Shown: positions 27,180 through 37,754 of the stretch, one piece after another | Numbering within the stretch: the first letter of the stretch is position 1 | How the letters are laid out: the number at the start of each line of letters is the position of its first letter | DNA from: an uncultured Candidatus Saccharibacteria bacterium | GTDB taxonomy: Bacteria > Patescibacteriota > Saccharimonadia > Saccharimonadales > Saccharimonadaceae | Direction: 5' to 3' | NCBI GenBank assembly: GCA_938036785.1 | Contig: CALHWE010000011.1 | Span: 137,118 to 201,117, forward strand | DNA: 64,000 bases | The notes under the pieces: model-generated | The model's input: the letters and a program-made list of their open reading frames with translations, nothing else | The model's database searches: none | Told to the model about the DNA's origin: nothing | Translations under genes and position numbers: made by a program

Positions 27180-27895
27180 TCGAAGAGCTCCGTTAAGCGT
27201 TGTTTGAATAAGCGTTTGACGATATTGATGGCATTCCAGTTGTTTTGACCTTTAGCACGGGAGTAGTCGGTGTAGATTGCCTTGATTGGGTATTCACCAA
27301 TTGTCATCCCCGCTTGCTTGGCACGCCAGATCATCTCCGAGCAAAATTCGTAACCAGTTGACTTCCAATCGAGGTCATCAATGGCGCGGCGCGAATAGAT
27401 ACGTAGGCCAGACTGTGAATCTGTCACATTAATGCCAAACAAGAGCTTAGTGATCAAACTCAAGCCTTTATTGCCGAGCACCTTCGTCTTGGACATACCA
27501 GTGCTATCAATGAGACGACTACCGATAAGTAAATCAGCTTGGCGCTCATCGATCTGCGTGATGCCTGCCAATACATCCTCTGGCGCGTGCTGGCCATCAG
27601 CATCCATCGTGGCGGCAATGTCATATCCATGCTGCCGAGCATACGATAGACCAGTTAAAGTTGCGCCGCCCGCACCAGAGTTAAGGATATGATCGATCGT
27701 AATGGCGCCGCCTTTTTTGGCTTGAGTGAGTGTGTCGTCCTTCGACCCATCATTTACCAGCACAACGTCGATCGTATAGCCAGCTGCCTTGGCTTTGGCA
27801 AAGACTCGCTTGGATTGTCTGATCACGTCCTTGATGACCGTCGCTTCGTTGTAGGCTGGGACGATCACGCACACTGTCTTGGTATTCGTTTTCAT
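27176..27895 (-). CDS. DPM1-like glycosyltransferase family 2
   Basis: A 239-residue GT2: CVIVPAYNEATVIKDVI, LVNDGSKDDT, ATMDADGQHAPEDV and SQSGLRIYSRRAI match polyprenyl/dolichyl-phosphate mannosyltransferase-type enzymes without C-terminal membrane helices. The missing helices are probably replaced by the DUF2304 partner encoded directly downstream. It starts 16 bases after rmlA. Confidence 0.85.
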   Translation of the reverse strand: MKTNTKTVCVIVPAYNEATVIKDVIRQSKRVFAKAKAAGYTIDVVLVNDGSKDDTLTQAKKGGAITIDHILNSGAGGATLTGLSYARQHGYDIAATMDADGQHAPEDVLAGITQIDERQADLLIGSRLIDSTGMSKTKVLGNKGLSLITKLLFGINVTDSQSGLRIYSRRAIDDLDWKSTGYEFCSEMIWRAKQAGMTIGEYPIKAIYTDYSRAKGQNNWNAINIVKRLFKQRLTELFE

Positions 27896-27910
27896 ATTGG
27901 TATTATTATA

Positions 27911-28762
27911 CTACGCCGAGAGGTAATTTCCGTAGCCTGATTTTTTTAACGGTGCAGCAAGCTCGGCAAGCTGCTCGTCGGTGATCCAACCGTTGATGTG
28001 CGCAGTCTTTTCGGGGCTGCCAACGACTTGGCCGGTGCGATTCTGTACAACGCGCACAAAGTCCTCAGCATCGGTCAGGCTGCTAATCGTCCCAGTATCA
28101 AGCCATACATCGCCGTTGTCTAGTGTCTGGACCTTCAGTTTGCCGCGACGCAGATACTCAGCGTTCACAGAGGTAATTTCTAACTCACCACGGTCGCTTG
28201 GCTGGACATTCTTCGCAATTTCTACCACATCATTATCGTAGAAATAGAGTCCTACCACTGCGAAGTTTGACTTAGGTTGGGCGGGCTTTTCTTCGATCGA
28301 CACCGCATGATTGTTGTCATCAAAAGCTACAACGCCATACCGCTCTGGGTCAGATACTTTGTAAGCGAAAACCACACCGCCATCTGGGTCGGTACAGGCA
28401 CGCAGTGAGTCATCGAGCGCTGCGCCGTAGAAGATATTGTCACCCAAGACGAGCGCCACCTTGTCGTTACCAATAAATTCCTCACCAATGATAAATGCCT
28501 GCGCCAAGCCATCGGGGCTGGGCTGAATGGCATATTGCAGATTGATACCCCACTGCGCACCATCACCAAGCAAGCGCTGGAAGCCTGCTTGGTCAGCTGG
28601 GGTCGTGATGATGAGGATGTCGCGAATCCCTGCTTGCATCAGCGTGGTGAGAGGGTAATAGATCATCGGCTTATCATAGATGGGCATCAGCTGTTTGCTA
28701 ATTGCTTTAGTAATCGGCCACAGGCGTGAACCCGAACCACCTGCCAAAATAATACCTTTCAT
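27911..28762 (-). CDS. rmlA: Glucose-1-phosphate thymidylyltransferase
   Basis: A 283-residue enzyme making dTDP-glucose, the first step to dTDP-rhamnose. The nucleotide-binding [20 protein letters not shown], the [12 protein letters not shown] stretch and GDNIFYG are diagnostic. It is first in an operon with three glycosyltransferase-type genes and separate from rmlB-nudix-rmlC-rmlD. AAAGGAG lies before ATG 28762 and TGG-TATGAT further upstream. Confidence 0.93.
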   Translation of the reverse strand: MKGIILAGGSGSRLWPITKAISKQLMPIYDKPMIYYPLTTLMQAGIRDILIITTPADQAGFQRLLGDGAQWGINLQYAIQPSPDGLAQAFIIGEEFIGNDKVALVLGDNIFYGAALDDSLRACTDPDGGVVFAYKVSDPERYGVVAFDDNNHAVSIEEKPAQPKSNFAVVGLYFYDNDVVEIAKNVQPSDRGELEITSVNAEYLRRGKLKVQTLDNGDVWLDTGTISSLTDAEDFVRVVQNRTGQVVGSPEKTAHINGWITDEQLAELAAPLKKSGYGNYLSA

Positions 28763-28960
28763 ACGTAAAACTCCTTTGTTCTAACTATATACTTATCATA
28801 CCAGATATAGTTATAGTACCATAGTATCAAATATGATGTGATATGAATATAGAGTGGATGATAACAGTCTGTGATAATCGGTTGAACAAACGAGAGATTT
28901 GCTTGTGTGTTCACTTGAGAGTATTATGAGTTATATCATCAGGAAGATAAAAGGAGATAT

Positions 28961-29542
28961 ATGGCGAATCGCGCATATCTATATTCAATTGATCGAAAAC
29001 CATACACCGACGAAGACATCAGCAAAGCTCGAATAGTTGATCTATCTGAATATAATACGGATATACCAATCGTATATCGTATTCTGCTCAGTAGCAAAAC
29101 AGAGATTGTCGATTCGACAATATTTAACAGTCTTGAAGAGGAGGGCAAGACTTTGCCACTTGCTCTCATTGCAGATTATAAACGTGGCGTGGACCGGCTT
29201 GAAATGTTCTTTGCTAATATTGAAGAGTGTATTGACCCTCAGGTGGTCACTAAAACACTCAATTTCTTGCACAACGAAAAAAACGCTCAGCAGTATTTTT
29301 TGCTCGAGGCGGGCGAAATATATTCACTGTTAGCTGATGATGATGCGGGTGTGATTGCAGAAAACCGCGATCTATACGAAAGCATTAGAAGTGATGATGC
29401 TGACTCTGAAGTCGCACAAGTCTACAGTGATTTTGTTAAGCTGCAGATTTCCATGGGTTATACACAGACCTTAGATCAGATCAATAATATATATTGGTCG
29501 AATGTGTTATATTTCCATTGGTCTAATAAGAATGGATCGTAG
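28961..29542 (+). CDS. Uncharacterised protein of the MANRxYLYS type
   Basis: A 193-residue soluble protein with no signal peptide or membrane helix. It opens MANRAYLYSIDRKPYTDED, followed by PIVYRILLSS and a mainly helical, acidic C-terminal part. This opening recalls a small uncharacterised family I remember from gammaproteobacteria (possibly DUF7822); that match is from memory and uncertain. Function unknown. It stands alone on the plus strand between minus-strand rhamnose genes and its codons are AT-richer than theirs (24 G/C in the 60 bases from 29221), which may mean it was acquired. AAAGGAG precedes the ATG. Confidence 0.65.
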   Translation: MANRAYLYSIDRKPYTDEDISKARIVDLSEYNTDIPIVYRILLSSKTEIVDSTIFNSLEEEGKTLPLALIADYKRGVDRLEMFFANIEECIDPQVVTKTLNFLHNEKNAQQYFLLEAGEIYSLLADDDAGVIAENRDLYESIRSDDADSEVAQVYSDFVKLQISMGYTQTLDQINNIYWSNVLYFHWSNKNGS

Positions 29543-29561
29543 AAGAAATTCTAGGGTGTCA

Positions 29562-30419
29562 TTAATGAATACTTCTCACAACATATTCATGTAGTGCATC
29601 CTGCCAGTCTTGGCTCGCAAAGCCAGTCGCGTGTAATTTTTCAAGGCTGAGGTCACTATTGAGCGGTCGTGGTGCGACGCCGGGCTTATTAGCAAAATAC
29701 TCGGCAGTGGTTGTATCTGTTACTAGTAAGTCATCACGCCCTGCTAAGGCAAAGATCTGCCGTGTGATGTCTGCCCAGCTTACCAGTGGACCACTATTTG
29801 TTACATTGTAGGTGCCGTATGGTGCCTTGTTTTCTACTAAGTAGTTAATCGCCCGTGCAATTTCTGGCGTGAAGCTCAGGCGGCCGATTTGGTCTGCTAC
29901 CACTGTTGGTGCGATATTTTTTGCGGCCAGGCCGAGCATCGTTGTCACGAAGTTTTTACCGTCGCCGATCACCCAGCTGGTGCGGATAATATAGTGCCGT
30001 GGTGTGGTGCTCGCGGCAATATCGCCTGCTGCTTTGGATGCACCATAGACACTTAAGGGACTAAACAGCTCATCTTCGGTATGTGGTGCTGTCTCACCAT
30101 CAAAAACATAATCGCTCGACACATGAACCAAGGTAATGTCTCGCTCGGAGCAGATACGAGCAAGCTGTCCCACTGCTTGGGCATTGATACGCCAGGCTGC
30201 TGCGCGGCCCTCCGATGTTTCTGCGCCGTCAACATTGGTATAAGCAGCAGTGTTGATGATTGTCTTAATGCCAGACCAGTCGAAGGTTGCAATAGCTGCT
30301 GCGTCACAGAGGTTAAGGTCATTATGCCCAACCGCCCGAGCACTAGGGTATTGCTGCTGCATTGCTTTGGCCAATTGCCCGTTGGCACCAATGATGAGGG
30401 TAGAGGTGTAATCTGTCAT
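29562..30419 (-). CDS. rmlD: dTDP-4-dehydrorhamnose reductase, copy 2
   Basis: A 285-residue short-chain dehydrogenase with GANGQLAKAMQ, VHVSSDYVFDG, YGASK (Tyr-Lys pair) and LSFTPEIARAINYL. It is last in the rmlB-nudix-rmlC-rmlD operon and so is the more likely housekeeping RmlD. ATG 30419 is chosen because GGAAG lies upstream in the gap after rmlC and the longer frame is inside rmlC. It is clearly related to copy 1 (23732-24589) but differs along its whole length, so the two are old paralogues or one was acquired. Confidence 0.9.
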   Translation of the reverse strand: MTDYTSTLIIGANGQLAKAMQQQYPSARAVGHNDLNLCDAAAIATFDWSGIKTIINTAAYTNVDGAETSEGRAAAWRINAQAVGQLARICSERDITLVHVSSDYVFDGETAPHTEDELFSPLSVYGASKAAGDIAASTTPRHYIIRTSWVIGDGKNFVTTMLGLAAKNIAPTVVADQIGRLSFTPEIARAINYLVENKAPYGTYNVTNSGPLVSWADITRQIFALAGRDDLLVTDTTTAEYFANKPGVAPRPLNSDLSLEKLHATGFASQDWQDALHEYVVRSIH

Positions 30420-30436
30420 GCACGCTTCCTTTCTTT

Positions 30437-31006
30437 TTATAATTCCATTGGCTGTACGTCGCGCAGTAGTGGGTGCGCAGCATCTTTGTGCGAGATGATC
30501 GCCTGATCTTTGCCAAGTGGCCACGCAATATCGAGCGCTGGGTCAAAGAGGTTAACAAAGGTATACTGCGCATCTGGTGACCAGTGGGCGTCAACCAGGT
30601 AGGTATATGCCACATTATCGTCCAGTGTCTGGTAACCATTTGCCACGCCCTTGGGTACAAACACCGCTGTGCCAGGATTAATTTCTACAGAGAATGTGTG
30701 GCCGAAGGTTGGGCCTTGGCGCACATCACACCATGCACCGAACACGCGGCCATTCGCAGTACTAATGAACTTATTCCAGGGCTCGGCGTGTAGACCACGT
30801 GTTGCACCAGCTTTGTCATTAAAGCTGATATTGTTTTGTACAATGGTAAAGGCAGGTAACCCCAGCGCTTCCATCTTCTCCTTCTGGTAATTTTCTTTGA
30901 ACCACCCACGGTTGTCACCATGAACGGGCAGTTTAATGACGAATAGCCCTGGAATTGGTGATTCAGTCACAGTAAGGTCGTTATAGCTTGATGGGTCGAA
31001 ATTCAT
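30437..31006 (-). CDS. rmlC: dTDP-4-dehydrorhamnose 3,5-epimerase family protein
   Basis: A 189-residue cupin. IKLPVHGDNRGWFKENYQKE and TRGLHAEPWNKFI carry the catalytic RGLH histidine, and GTAVFVPKGVANGYQTL is the second half of the cupin. The HAEP form instead of HYQ marks a sub-group of the family often found fused to or beside RmlD, as here. Start at ATG 31006 overlaps the Nudix stop codon by four bases. Confidence 0.9.
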   Translation of the reverse strand: MNFDPSSYNDLTVTESPIPGLFVIKLPVHGDNRGWFKENYQKEKMEALGLPAFTIVQNNISFNDKAGATRGLHAEPWNKFISTANGRVFGAWCDVRQGPTFGHTFSVEINPGTAVFVPKGVANGYQTLDDNVAYTYLVDAHWSPDAQYTFVNLFDPALDIAWPLGKDQAIISHKDAAHPLLRDVQPMEL

Positions 31007-31551
31007 GCGTTCTCCTTTCGCCATATATGATAATAATGGAGGCCAGCGAGTGTCTGGCAGTCGTTAATATCGCCTTGGGTAATAAGCTGGTCAATCTCCT
31101 CGTGAGTGAAGAATCGCATATCGCTAAATACTTCATCCGATTGTTCCTTGTTACCATCAAAAGACAGGTCTCGTGCCAAGCATACTGCCATTTTCTCTGT
31201 CATTAGGCCGTTGCAGACATATGCTTCACCGAGCTTCTCCCACGACTGGGCAACAATACCAGTTTCTTCTTCTAGCTCACGCTTGGAGGCGGTGAGCAGA
31301 TCTTCGCCGTCACCACCGCCACCAGGCAGTTCCCAGCCAAAGCTCTGCGATGGATAACGGAAGCCGCGCACCAGGTAGATTCGCTCATGCTCATCGACAG
31401 CGACGACCATACACGAGTTTCGCGACTCCATATAGCCGTATACCCCCAGGTTGCCTGCGCGGTCACGTGTTTGGTCTTCGTGGATGGTAATCCAGGGGTT
31501 TTGATAGGTGATCTTGCTACTCACGCGAGTTTTGCTGGGGGTGTCAGGCAT
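31003..31551 (-). CDS. Nudix hydrolase
   Basis: A 182-residue pyrophosphohydrolase with a complete Nudix box: GGGDGEDLLTASKRELEEET fits G-x5-E-x7-REL-x-EE. The upstream part ITYQNPWITIHEDQTRDRAG resembles ADP-sugar-pyrophosphatase-type Nudix enzymes. It lies between rmlB and rmlC, overlapping rmlC by four bases, so it may act on a nucleotide sugar of this pathway or clean up side products. Substrate cannot be read. Confidence 0.88.
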   Translation of the reverse strand: MPDTPSKTRVSSKITYQNPWITIHEDQTRDRAGNLGVYGYMESRNSCMVVAVDEHERIYLVRGFRYPSQSFGWELPGGGGDGEDLLTASKRELEEETGIVAQSWEKLGEAYVCNGLMTEKMAVCLARDLSFDGNKEQSDEVFSDMRFFTHEEIDQLITQGDINDCQTLAGLHYYHIWRKENA

Positions 31552-31555
31552 TGGC

Positions 31556-33106
<1,551 letters not shown>

Positions 33107-33142
33107 AACTGCTCAAGCAAGCTAACTTTTGCTATTTACACT

Positions 33143-33173
33143 AAAAACAGCCCGTAGATAGTGGGCTGTTTTT
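33143..33173 (+). terminator. Intrinsic terminator after the nucleotidyltransferase gene
   Basis: AAAAACAGCCC pairs perfectly with GGGCTGTTTTT across a nine-base loop, with a T-rich end. Confidence 0.8.
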
Positions 33174-33325
33174 GTTTCTGCAGGTTTACATTTGGCAGAC
33201 GAGAATAGTCTGGATACATTTATTGTTCACATGAGAAACATATATTGTTTAATAAGTCTATACCTGAACAGCAAAATTATGGTGTGAACAAATAATATGT
33301 TCAAAATGAATGTACATCTATACTA

Positions 33326-33354
33326 TTCATTGCAAAATACCCACTAGGGGTATT
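33326..33354. repeat. Dispersed repeat, half copy of the 47579 palindrome
   Basis: TTCATTGCAAAATACCCA (33326-33343) is identical to the left arm of the palindrome at 47579-47617. Here only AATACCC-ACTAG-GGGTATT (33336-33354) is symmetrical. On the minus strand it could also act as a weak terminator, but it lies beyond the galE stop codon (33363-33365) in the right place for that. Confidence 0.5.
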
Positions 33355-33362
33355 ATCTAAAC

Positions 33363-34385
33363 TTAACTCTTATACCCATTTGGGTTATGAGATTGCCAGC
33401 GCCAGGAGTCTTCACAGGCTTGCTCGATGGACAGTTTTGCCTGCCAATCAAGCTCTTGCTGTGCCTTGCTGCAGTCGGCATAGCAGGCTGCAATATCACC
33501 AGCCCGGCGTGGTTTTATCTCGTATGGAATGTCATGTTTGCACGCTTTGCCAAAGGCGCTAATGATCTCCAAAACAGAGGTACCATGGCCAGTACCAAGG
33601 TTATAGGTGTGCTCACCTGGCTGCATGTGTGATAGGGCTGCTACATGTCCCTTGGCAAGGTCAACGACGTGAATATAGTCGCGTACACCAGTGCCATCAG
33701 GCGTGTCGTAGTCATCACCAAATACACCAACGCTTTGCAATTTTCCAACTGCAACTTGTGCAACATAGGGCAGGAGATTATTAGGGATGCCATTTGGGTC
33801 TTCGCCAATCATACCTGATGCATGCGCACCAATCGGATTAAAGTAGCGCAAGATGGTCGCTTGGAAGTCGGGGTGAGCCGTGCAATAGTCACGAATGATC
33901 TGCTCGATCATATATTTCGTCCAGCCGTATGGATTGGTAATACCGGTGCCAGTGCGTGATGATTCAGTGAGTGGCAATGACTCTGGTGTGCCATAGACCG
34001 TCGCAGAGCTCGAGAATACAAGCCGATGCACCCCATGTTGACGCATTGCGGCTAAGAGAGTGAGGGTTGAGCTAAGATTGCAGTCATAGTATTCGAGCGG
34101 TTTCTCAACCGACTCACCAACTGCTTTGAGCCCAGCAAAGTGAATGACAGCACTGATATCATGCTTACTAAAAATCGCATCAAGTGCCGATCGGTCACGC
34201 ACATCAGCCTCGACAAAGGGGATAGCTGTGCCGGTAATTGTTTCAACGCGTCGCAGACTTTCGCGGCTGGCATTGGCGAGGTTGTCAATAACGACGACGC
34301 CAAATCCTGCCGCAATAAGCTCAATAATGGTGTGGCTGCCAATATACCCAGCGCCACCAGTGACTAAAATCGTTTCTCTACTCAT
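33363..34385 (-). CDS. galE: UDP-glucose 4-epimerase
   Basis: A 340-residue extended SDR enzyme interconverting UDP-glucose and UDP-galactose (possibly also the GlcNAc/GalNAc pair). GGAGYIGSHTIIEL, SSSATVYG and NPYGWTKYMIEQI (YGWTK) are complete and the length is normal. ATG 34385 follows TATACT (34393-34398) by seven bases. It stands alone between two plus-strand genes. Confidence 0.94.
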   Translation of the reverse strand: MSRETILVTGGAGYIGSHTIIELIAAGFGVVVIDNLANASRESLRRVETITGTAIPFVEADVRDRSALDAIFSKHDISAVIHFAGLKAVGESVEKPLEYYDCNLSSTLTLLAAMRQHGVHRLVFSSSATVYGTPESLPLTESSRTGTGITNPYGWTKYMIEQIIRDYCTAHPDFQATILRYFNPIGAHASGMIGEDPNGIPNNLLPYVAQVAVGKLQSVGVFGDDYDTPDGTGVRDYIHVVDLAKGHVAALSHMQPGEHTYNLGTGHGTSVLEIISAFGKACKHDIPYEIKPRRAGDIAACYADCSKAQQELDWQAKLSIEQACEDSWRWQSHNPNGYKS

Positions 34386-34681
34386 ATCACCTAGTATACC
34401 CCTTCGTCGAAAAAATGTCGAACATATCGTATTATTCTTTGTCTATAAGTATGAGTATGTCGGCTTAACTATTGCTGAGAATGAACACCGCATTCGTTCT
34501 TGCTTTTTTGTCATTTTTCTTTATCTTTTATAGGTAAAGTACTATTGGTGTAAAAACATCAACACAATCTAACAGAGAAAAATCATTGTAATTTTTACAT
34601 TCTCGCAAAATTGTTTAAAAATAAGAGTACACTAGAAGGCAAAGACCAAAGCGCCATAATACAAGAGGAAAGGAAAAACCT
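34386..34681. other. AT-rich divergent spacer, galE to glmS
   Basis: A 296-base gap. It holds the galE -10 (34393-34398) at the left and a TACACT box with GAGGAAAGG ribosome site before glmS at the right. Overlapping short frames here have no family resemblance and no ribosome site. No riboswitch or glmS ribozyme core was recognised. Confidence 0.45.
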
Positions 34682-36508
34682 ATGTGTGGAATAGTTGGAT
34701 ATATCGGAACGCGGCCAGCGCAGGGTGTGCTGCTGACGGAGCTCAAGCGGCTTGAATATCGCGGATATGATAGTGCTGGTATTGTTACACTCGACAAGGA
34801 TACTGCGCCAACATTGCTCCGAACGAAAGGCAAGGTGGCTGCGCTGAATGAACTAACAGCTCGCCACAAGACGACTGATACAGTTGGTATTGGTCACACT
34901 CGTTGGGCAACCCATGGGGCACCCAGCAAACGCAACGCTCATCCACATCAGGTGGGGCAGGTCTACGTTGTACATAATGGCATTATCGAGAACTATCAAG
35001 CGCTCAAGACGATGCTTGCAGCGCATGAGTATGAATTTAAGAGTGATACTGATACTGAAGTATTGACGGCGCTCATTGACTATCTGCACAAGCAAGCACC
35101 AGACCTCTTGGCGGCAGTGCGAGGTGCGCTCAAAATGGTGGTAGGCACGTATGGCTTAGCAGTTGTTCAAGCGAATGACCCTAATGAGATTATTGTGGCA
35201 CGCAAGGGTAGTCCGCTTATTGTTGGGCTTGGTGATGGCGAAACGTACATTGCCAGTGATGCATCGGCCCTGGTGGGGTATACCAACCAAGTGGTCTATC
35301 TGCACGATGGCGAAGTAGGGCGTTGCACCCGCACTGGTCTCGAGCTTCAAACGACTGATTCGCAAGTGGTCGATGTGCAAGTAGAGACACTAGAGATGGA
35401 TTTGCAAGCTATTCAAAAACAGGGGTACGACCACTTCCTCCTCAAAGAAATATTTGAGCAGCCGACTAGCCTTGCGGCAACGCTGGCTGGGCGAGTGATT
35501 GCCGCGCAGCGCTATGCCCGGCTAGGCGGTATAGGCCTGAGTGATGCTGAATTGCGACAGATCAAGCATGTGATGATTGTGGGCTGTGGCACAGCGTATT
35601 TTGCGGGGATGCAGGCTAGTTATTTTATTGAGCAACTGACTGATGATGTGACAGTGAGTGTAGAGATTGCTAGTGAGCTACGCTACCGAGCATATAACAT
35701 CCCCGAGCATACCGTTGCGCTCATTGTGAGCCAGAGTGGTGAGACGGCCGATACATTGGCCTGCCTTACGGAGCTCAAGCGGCGTGGTGTGACGTGCCTT
35801 GGTGTCGTCAATGCAGTGGGGAGTACGATTGCACGCGAAGTTGACGGTGGAGTATATGTACACGTGGGGGCAGAGATCAGTGTGGCCAGCACCAAGGCCT
35901 TTACTTCGCAAGTGGCGGCAATGACAATTTTTGGCCTTATGCTCGCAGCGGCCAAGGGAACAAATCCACAGCTGATAGGTGAGTTTATCAACGAGCTTGA
36001 GATGCTGCCAGCCGAGATCGAAAAGACGCTGGCTAAGCAAGCTGATAGCGTCAAAGATATCGCACATAATTATGCTCACTATAATCATGCGCTCTATATT
36101 GGTCGCGATACACTCTACCCAGCTGCACTTGAGGGCGCACTCAAACTCAAGGAAGTGAGCTATATTCATGCTGAGGCCTATGCAGCAGGTGAGCTCAAGC
36201 ATGGGCCAATTGCCCTGATCGACGATCATTTCTTCGAAGTGTGTTATTTGCAGGACAACTGGCTATACGAAAAATCGCAGAGTAATCTGATCGAGATGAA
36301 TGCACGTGGTGCTCATGCGATTGTTATTACCGATACGGATAAACGTGTCCCTGCCGAGACAGTGGTGCGCGTTGCAACGAAGCTGCAGCACCTCACGCCA
36401 ATTTTGTTTAATGTTATATCGCAGCTTTTTGCTTACTATATGGCAGTGGAGCGGGGGCACGATGTCGACCAGCCGCGCAATCTTGCCAAGAGTGTGACGG
36501 TGGAGTAA
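34682..36508 (+). CDS. glmS: Glutamine-fructose-6-phosphate aminotransferase (isomerising)
   Basis: A 608-residue enzyme making glucosamine-6-phosphate, the first step to UDP-GlcNAc for wall and surface glycans. The N-terminal glutaminase starts MCGIVGYIG with the catalytic Cys2, followed by RLEYRGYDSAGI and HTRWATHG. Two SIS sugar-isomerase domains follow (VGCGTAYFAGM, SQSGETADTLACL) and the end NLAKSVTVE is canonical. Full length. Confidence 0.97.
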   Translation: MCGIVGYIGTRPAQGVLLTELKRLEYRGYDSAGIVTLDKDTAPTLLRTKGKVAALNELTARHKTTDTVGIGHTRWATHGAPSKRNAHPHQVGQVYVVHNGIIENYQALKTMLAAHEYEFKSDTDTEVLTALIDYLHKQAPDLLAAVRGALKMVVGTYGLAVVQANDPNEIIVARKGSPLIVGLGDGETYIASDASALVGYTNQVVYLHDGEVGRCTRTGLELQTTDSQVVDVQVETLEMDLQAIQKQGYDHFLLKEIFEQPTSLAATLAGRVIAAQRYARLGGIGLSDAELRQIKHVMIVGCGTAYFAGMQASYFIEQLTDDVTVSVEIASELRYRAYNIPEHTVALIVSQSGETADTLACLTELKRRGVTCLGVVNAVGSTIAREVDGGVYVHVGAEISVASTKAFTSQVAAMTIFGLMLAAAKGTNPQLIGEFINELEMLPAEIEKTLAKQADSVKDIAHNYAHYNHALYIGRDTLYPAALEGALKLKEVSYIHAEAYAAGELKHGPIALIDDHFFEVCYLQDNWLYEKSQSNLIEMNARGAHAIVITDTDKRVPAETVVRVATKLQHLTPILFNVISQLFAYYMAVERGHDVDQPRNLAKSVTVE

Positions 36509-36535
36509 GGTATAGGTAAAATCTCTCCTTTGCGC

Positions 36536-36541
36536 TACACT
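36536..36541 (+). promoter_or_regulatory. -10 box six bases before a glycosyltransferase ATG
   Basis: TACACT (36536-36541), GATACT, then ATG at 36548. This is one of the exact six-base spacings that suggest leaderless mRNA. Confidence 0.5.
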
Positions 36542-36547
36542 GATACT

Positions 36548-37672
36548 ATGAGTAAACAACCCAAAATTGCCATTGTCTGCGACTTCTTGACAACAATGGG
36601 TGGTGCCGAGAATGTCGTGTTGGCCATGCACGAGGCTTTTCCGGATGCGCCGATCTATACCGCAATGTATAATGAGGACAAAATGCCAGCCTTTGCTGAG
36701 CTTGATGTTCGGCCATCATTTTTGCAAAAAATCCCGCGCAAGGTGCGCACGTATTATAAGCTATTTCCAACACTGGCTGTAAAAGCGATGCGGCGACTTG
36801 ATTTGCGTGAGTTTGATATCATCCTCACCAGTTCATATATGCATGGTCATCAAGTGAGAAAGACGCGGCCCGATCAGGTTATTATCAACTATTGTCACAC
36901 ACCACCACGATACTACTGGAGCCACTACAACGAGTATCGGCGCGACCCAGGCTATGGTAATCTTAATCCGCTCATCCGCACACTTATGCCGCTCATGGTG
37001 CCACACCAGCGCAAGCTAGACCTTCAAGCGGCTCGGCAAGTCGATGTTTTCTTGGCAAACTCTACCGAGACGCAACAGCGCATTAAAAAATATTACAATC
37101 GAAATAGTATAGTTATTCATCCACCAGTAGATATAAACCGGTTTGCACCTGCTGCCAAGCGGGGTGATCATTATGTGACAATTGGCCGACAGTTGCCATA
37201 CAAGCGGTATGACTTGGCAGTCGCGGCAGCGACGAAGCTTGGTAAGAAGCTGATCGTCTTTGGTAATGGCCCCGCACACAATAGGCTCGTTGATCTGGCT
37301 GGTCCAACAGTTGAGTTTCGCACCGATCGCTTTGGCGATGCGAGCGATGCCGAGTATGAGAAGGCTATTACAACAGCACGTGGCTTTATCTATCCAGCAG
37401 AGGAAGACTTTGGGATTGTCAGTGTCGAAGCGCTAGCGGCTGGTGCGCCAGTGATTGGCCTAGCGCGTGGTGGTACAACGGATATTGTCACGTCGCCCGA
37501 AGTGGGTGTGCTATTCGACCGGCAGACGAGCATCAGCGTTGCTAAAGCAATTGAGCAGGCCGAGAAACGAACCTTTGATCCGACGGTCTTGCGCCGCACC
37601 GCACAGCGTTTTGACAAGACGCTATTTCTAACCAAGCTACGCAAGGTGGTGCGTGACCAGATGATACAGTAG
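36548..37672 (+). CDS. Glycosyltransferase family 4
   Basis: A 374-residue GT-B enzyme: KIAIVCDFLTTMGGAENVV at the start, INYCHTPPRYYWSHYNEY, the linker HYVTIGRQLPYKRYDLAV and the donor site AEEDFGIVSVEALAAGAPVI. CHTPPRY is typical of WbaZ/mannosyltransferase-like GT4 enzymes. ATG 36548 has no ribosome site but a TACACT box six bases upstream. Acceptor unknown. Confidence 0.86.
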   Translation: MSKQPKIAIVCDFLTTMGGAENVVLAMHEAFPDAPIYTAMYNEDKMPAFAELDVRPSFLQKIPRKVRTYYKLFPTLAVKAMRRLDLREFDIILTSSYMHGHQVRKTRPDQVIINYCHTPPRYYWSHYNEYRRDPGYGNLNPLIRTLMPLMVPHQRKLDLQAARQVDVFLANSTETQQRIKKYYNRNSIVIHPPVDINRFAPAAKRGDHYVTIGRQLPYKRYDLAVAAATKLGKKLIVFGNGPAHNRLVDLAGPTVEFRTDRFGDASDAEYEKAITTARGFIYPAEEDFGIVSVEALAAGAPVIGLARGGTTDIVTSPEVGVLFDRQTSISVAKAIEQAEKRTFDPTVLRRTAQRFDKTLFLTKLRKVVRDQMIQ

Positions 37673-37754
37673 TACAGTTCGCGACTTAACTAGAGGATGC
37701 TTATATCGAGGTCACCCTCTTACACGGGTCTGACCGCAATGACATAGTGCCTTG

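Noticed and set aside
33336..33354. The AATACCC-ACTAG-GGGTATT hairpin as nothing but the galE terminator.
   Set aside because: Possible, but the shared 18-base arm with 47579 needs another explanation, so it is kept as a repeat.
34144..34533. Plus-strand open frame of 129 codons across the galE start and spacer.
   Set aside because: Mostly antisense to galE, low-complexity product, no ribosome site, no family likeness.
34386..34681. glmS ribozyme or riboswitch upstream of glmS.
   Set aside because: The gap is AT-rich and the conserved ribozyme core and pseudoknot pairing could not be found.
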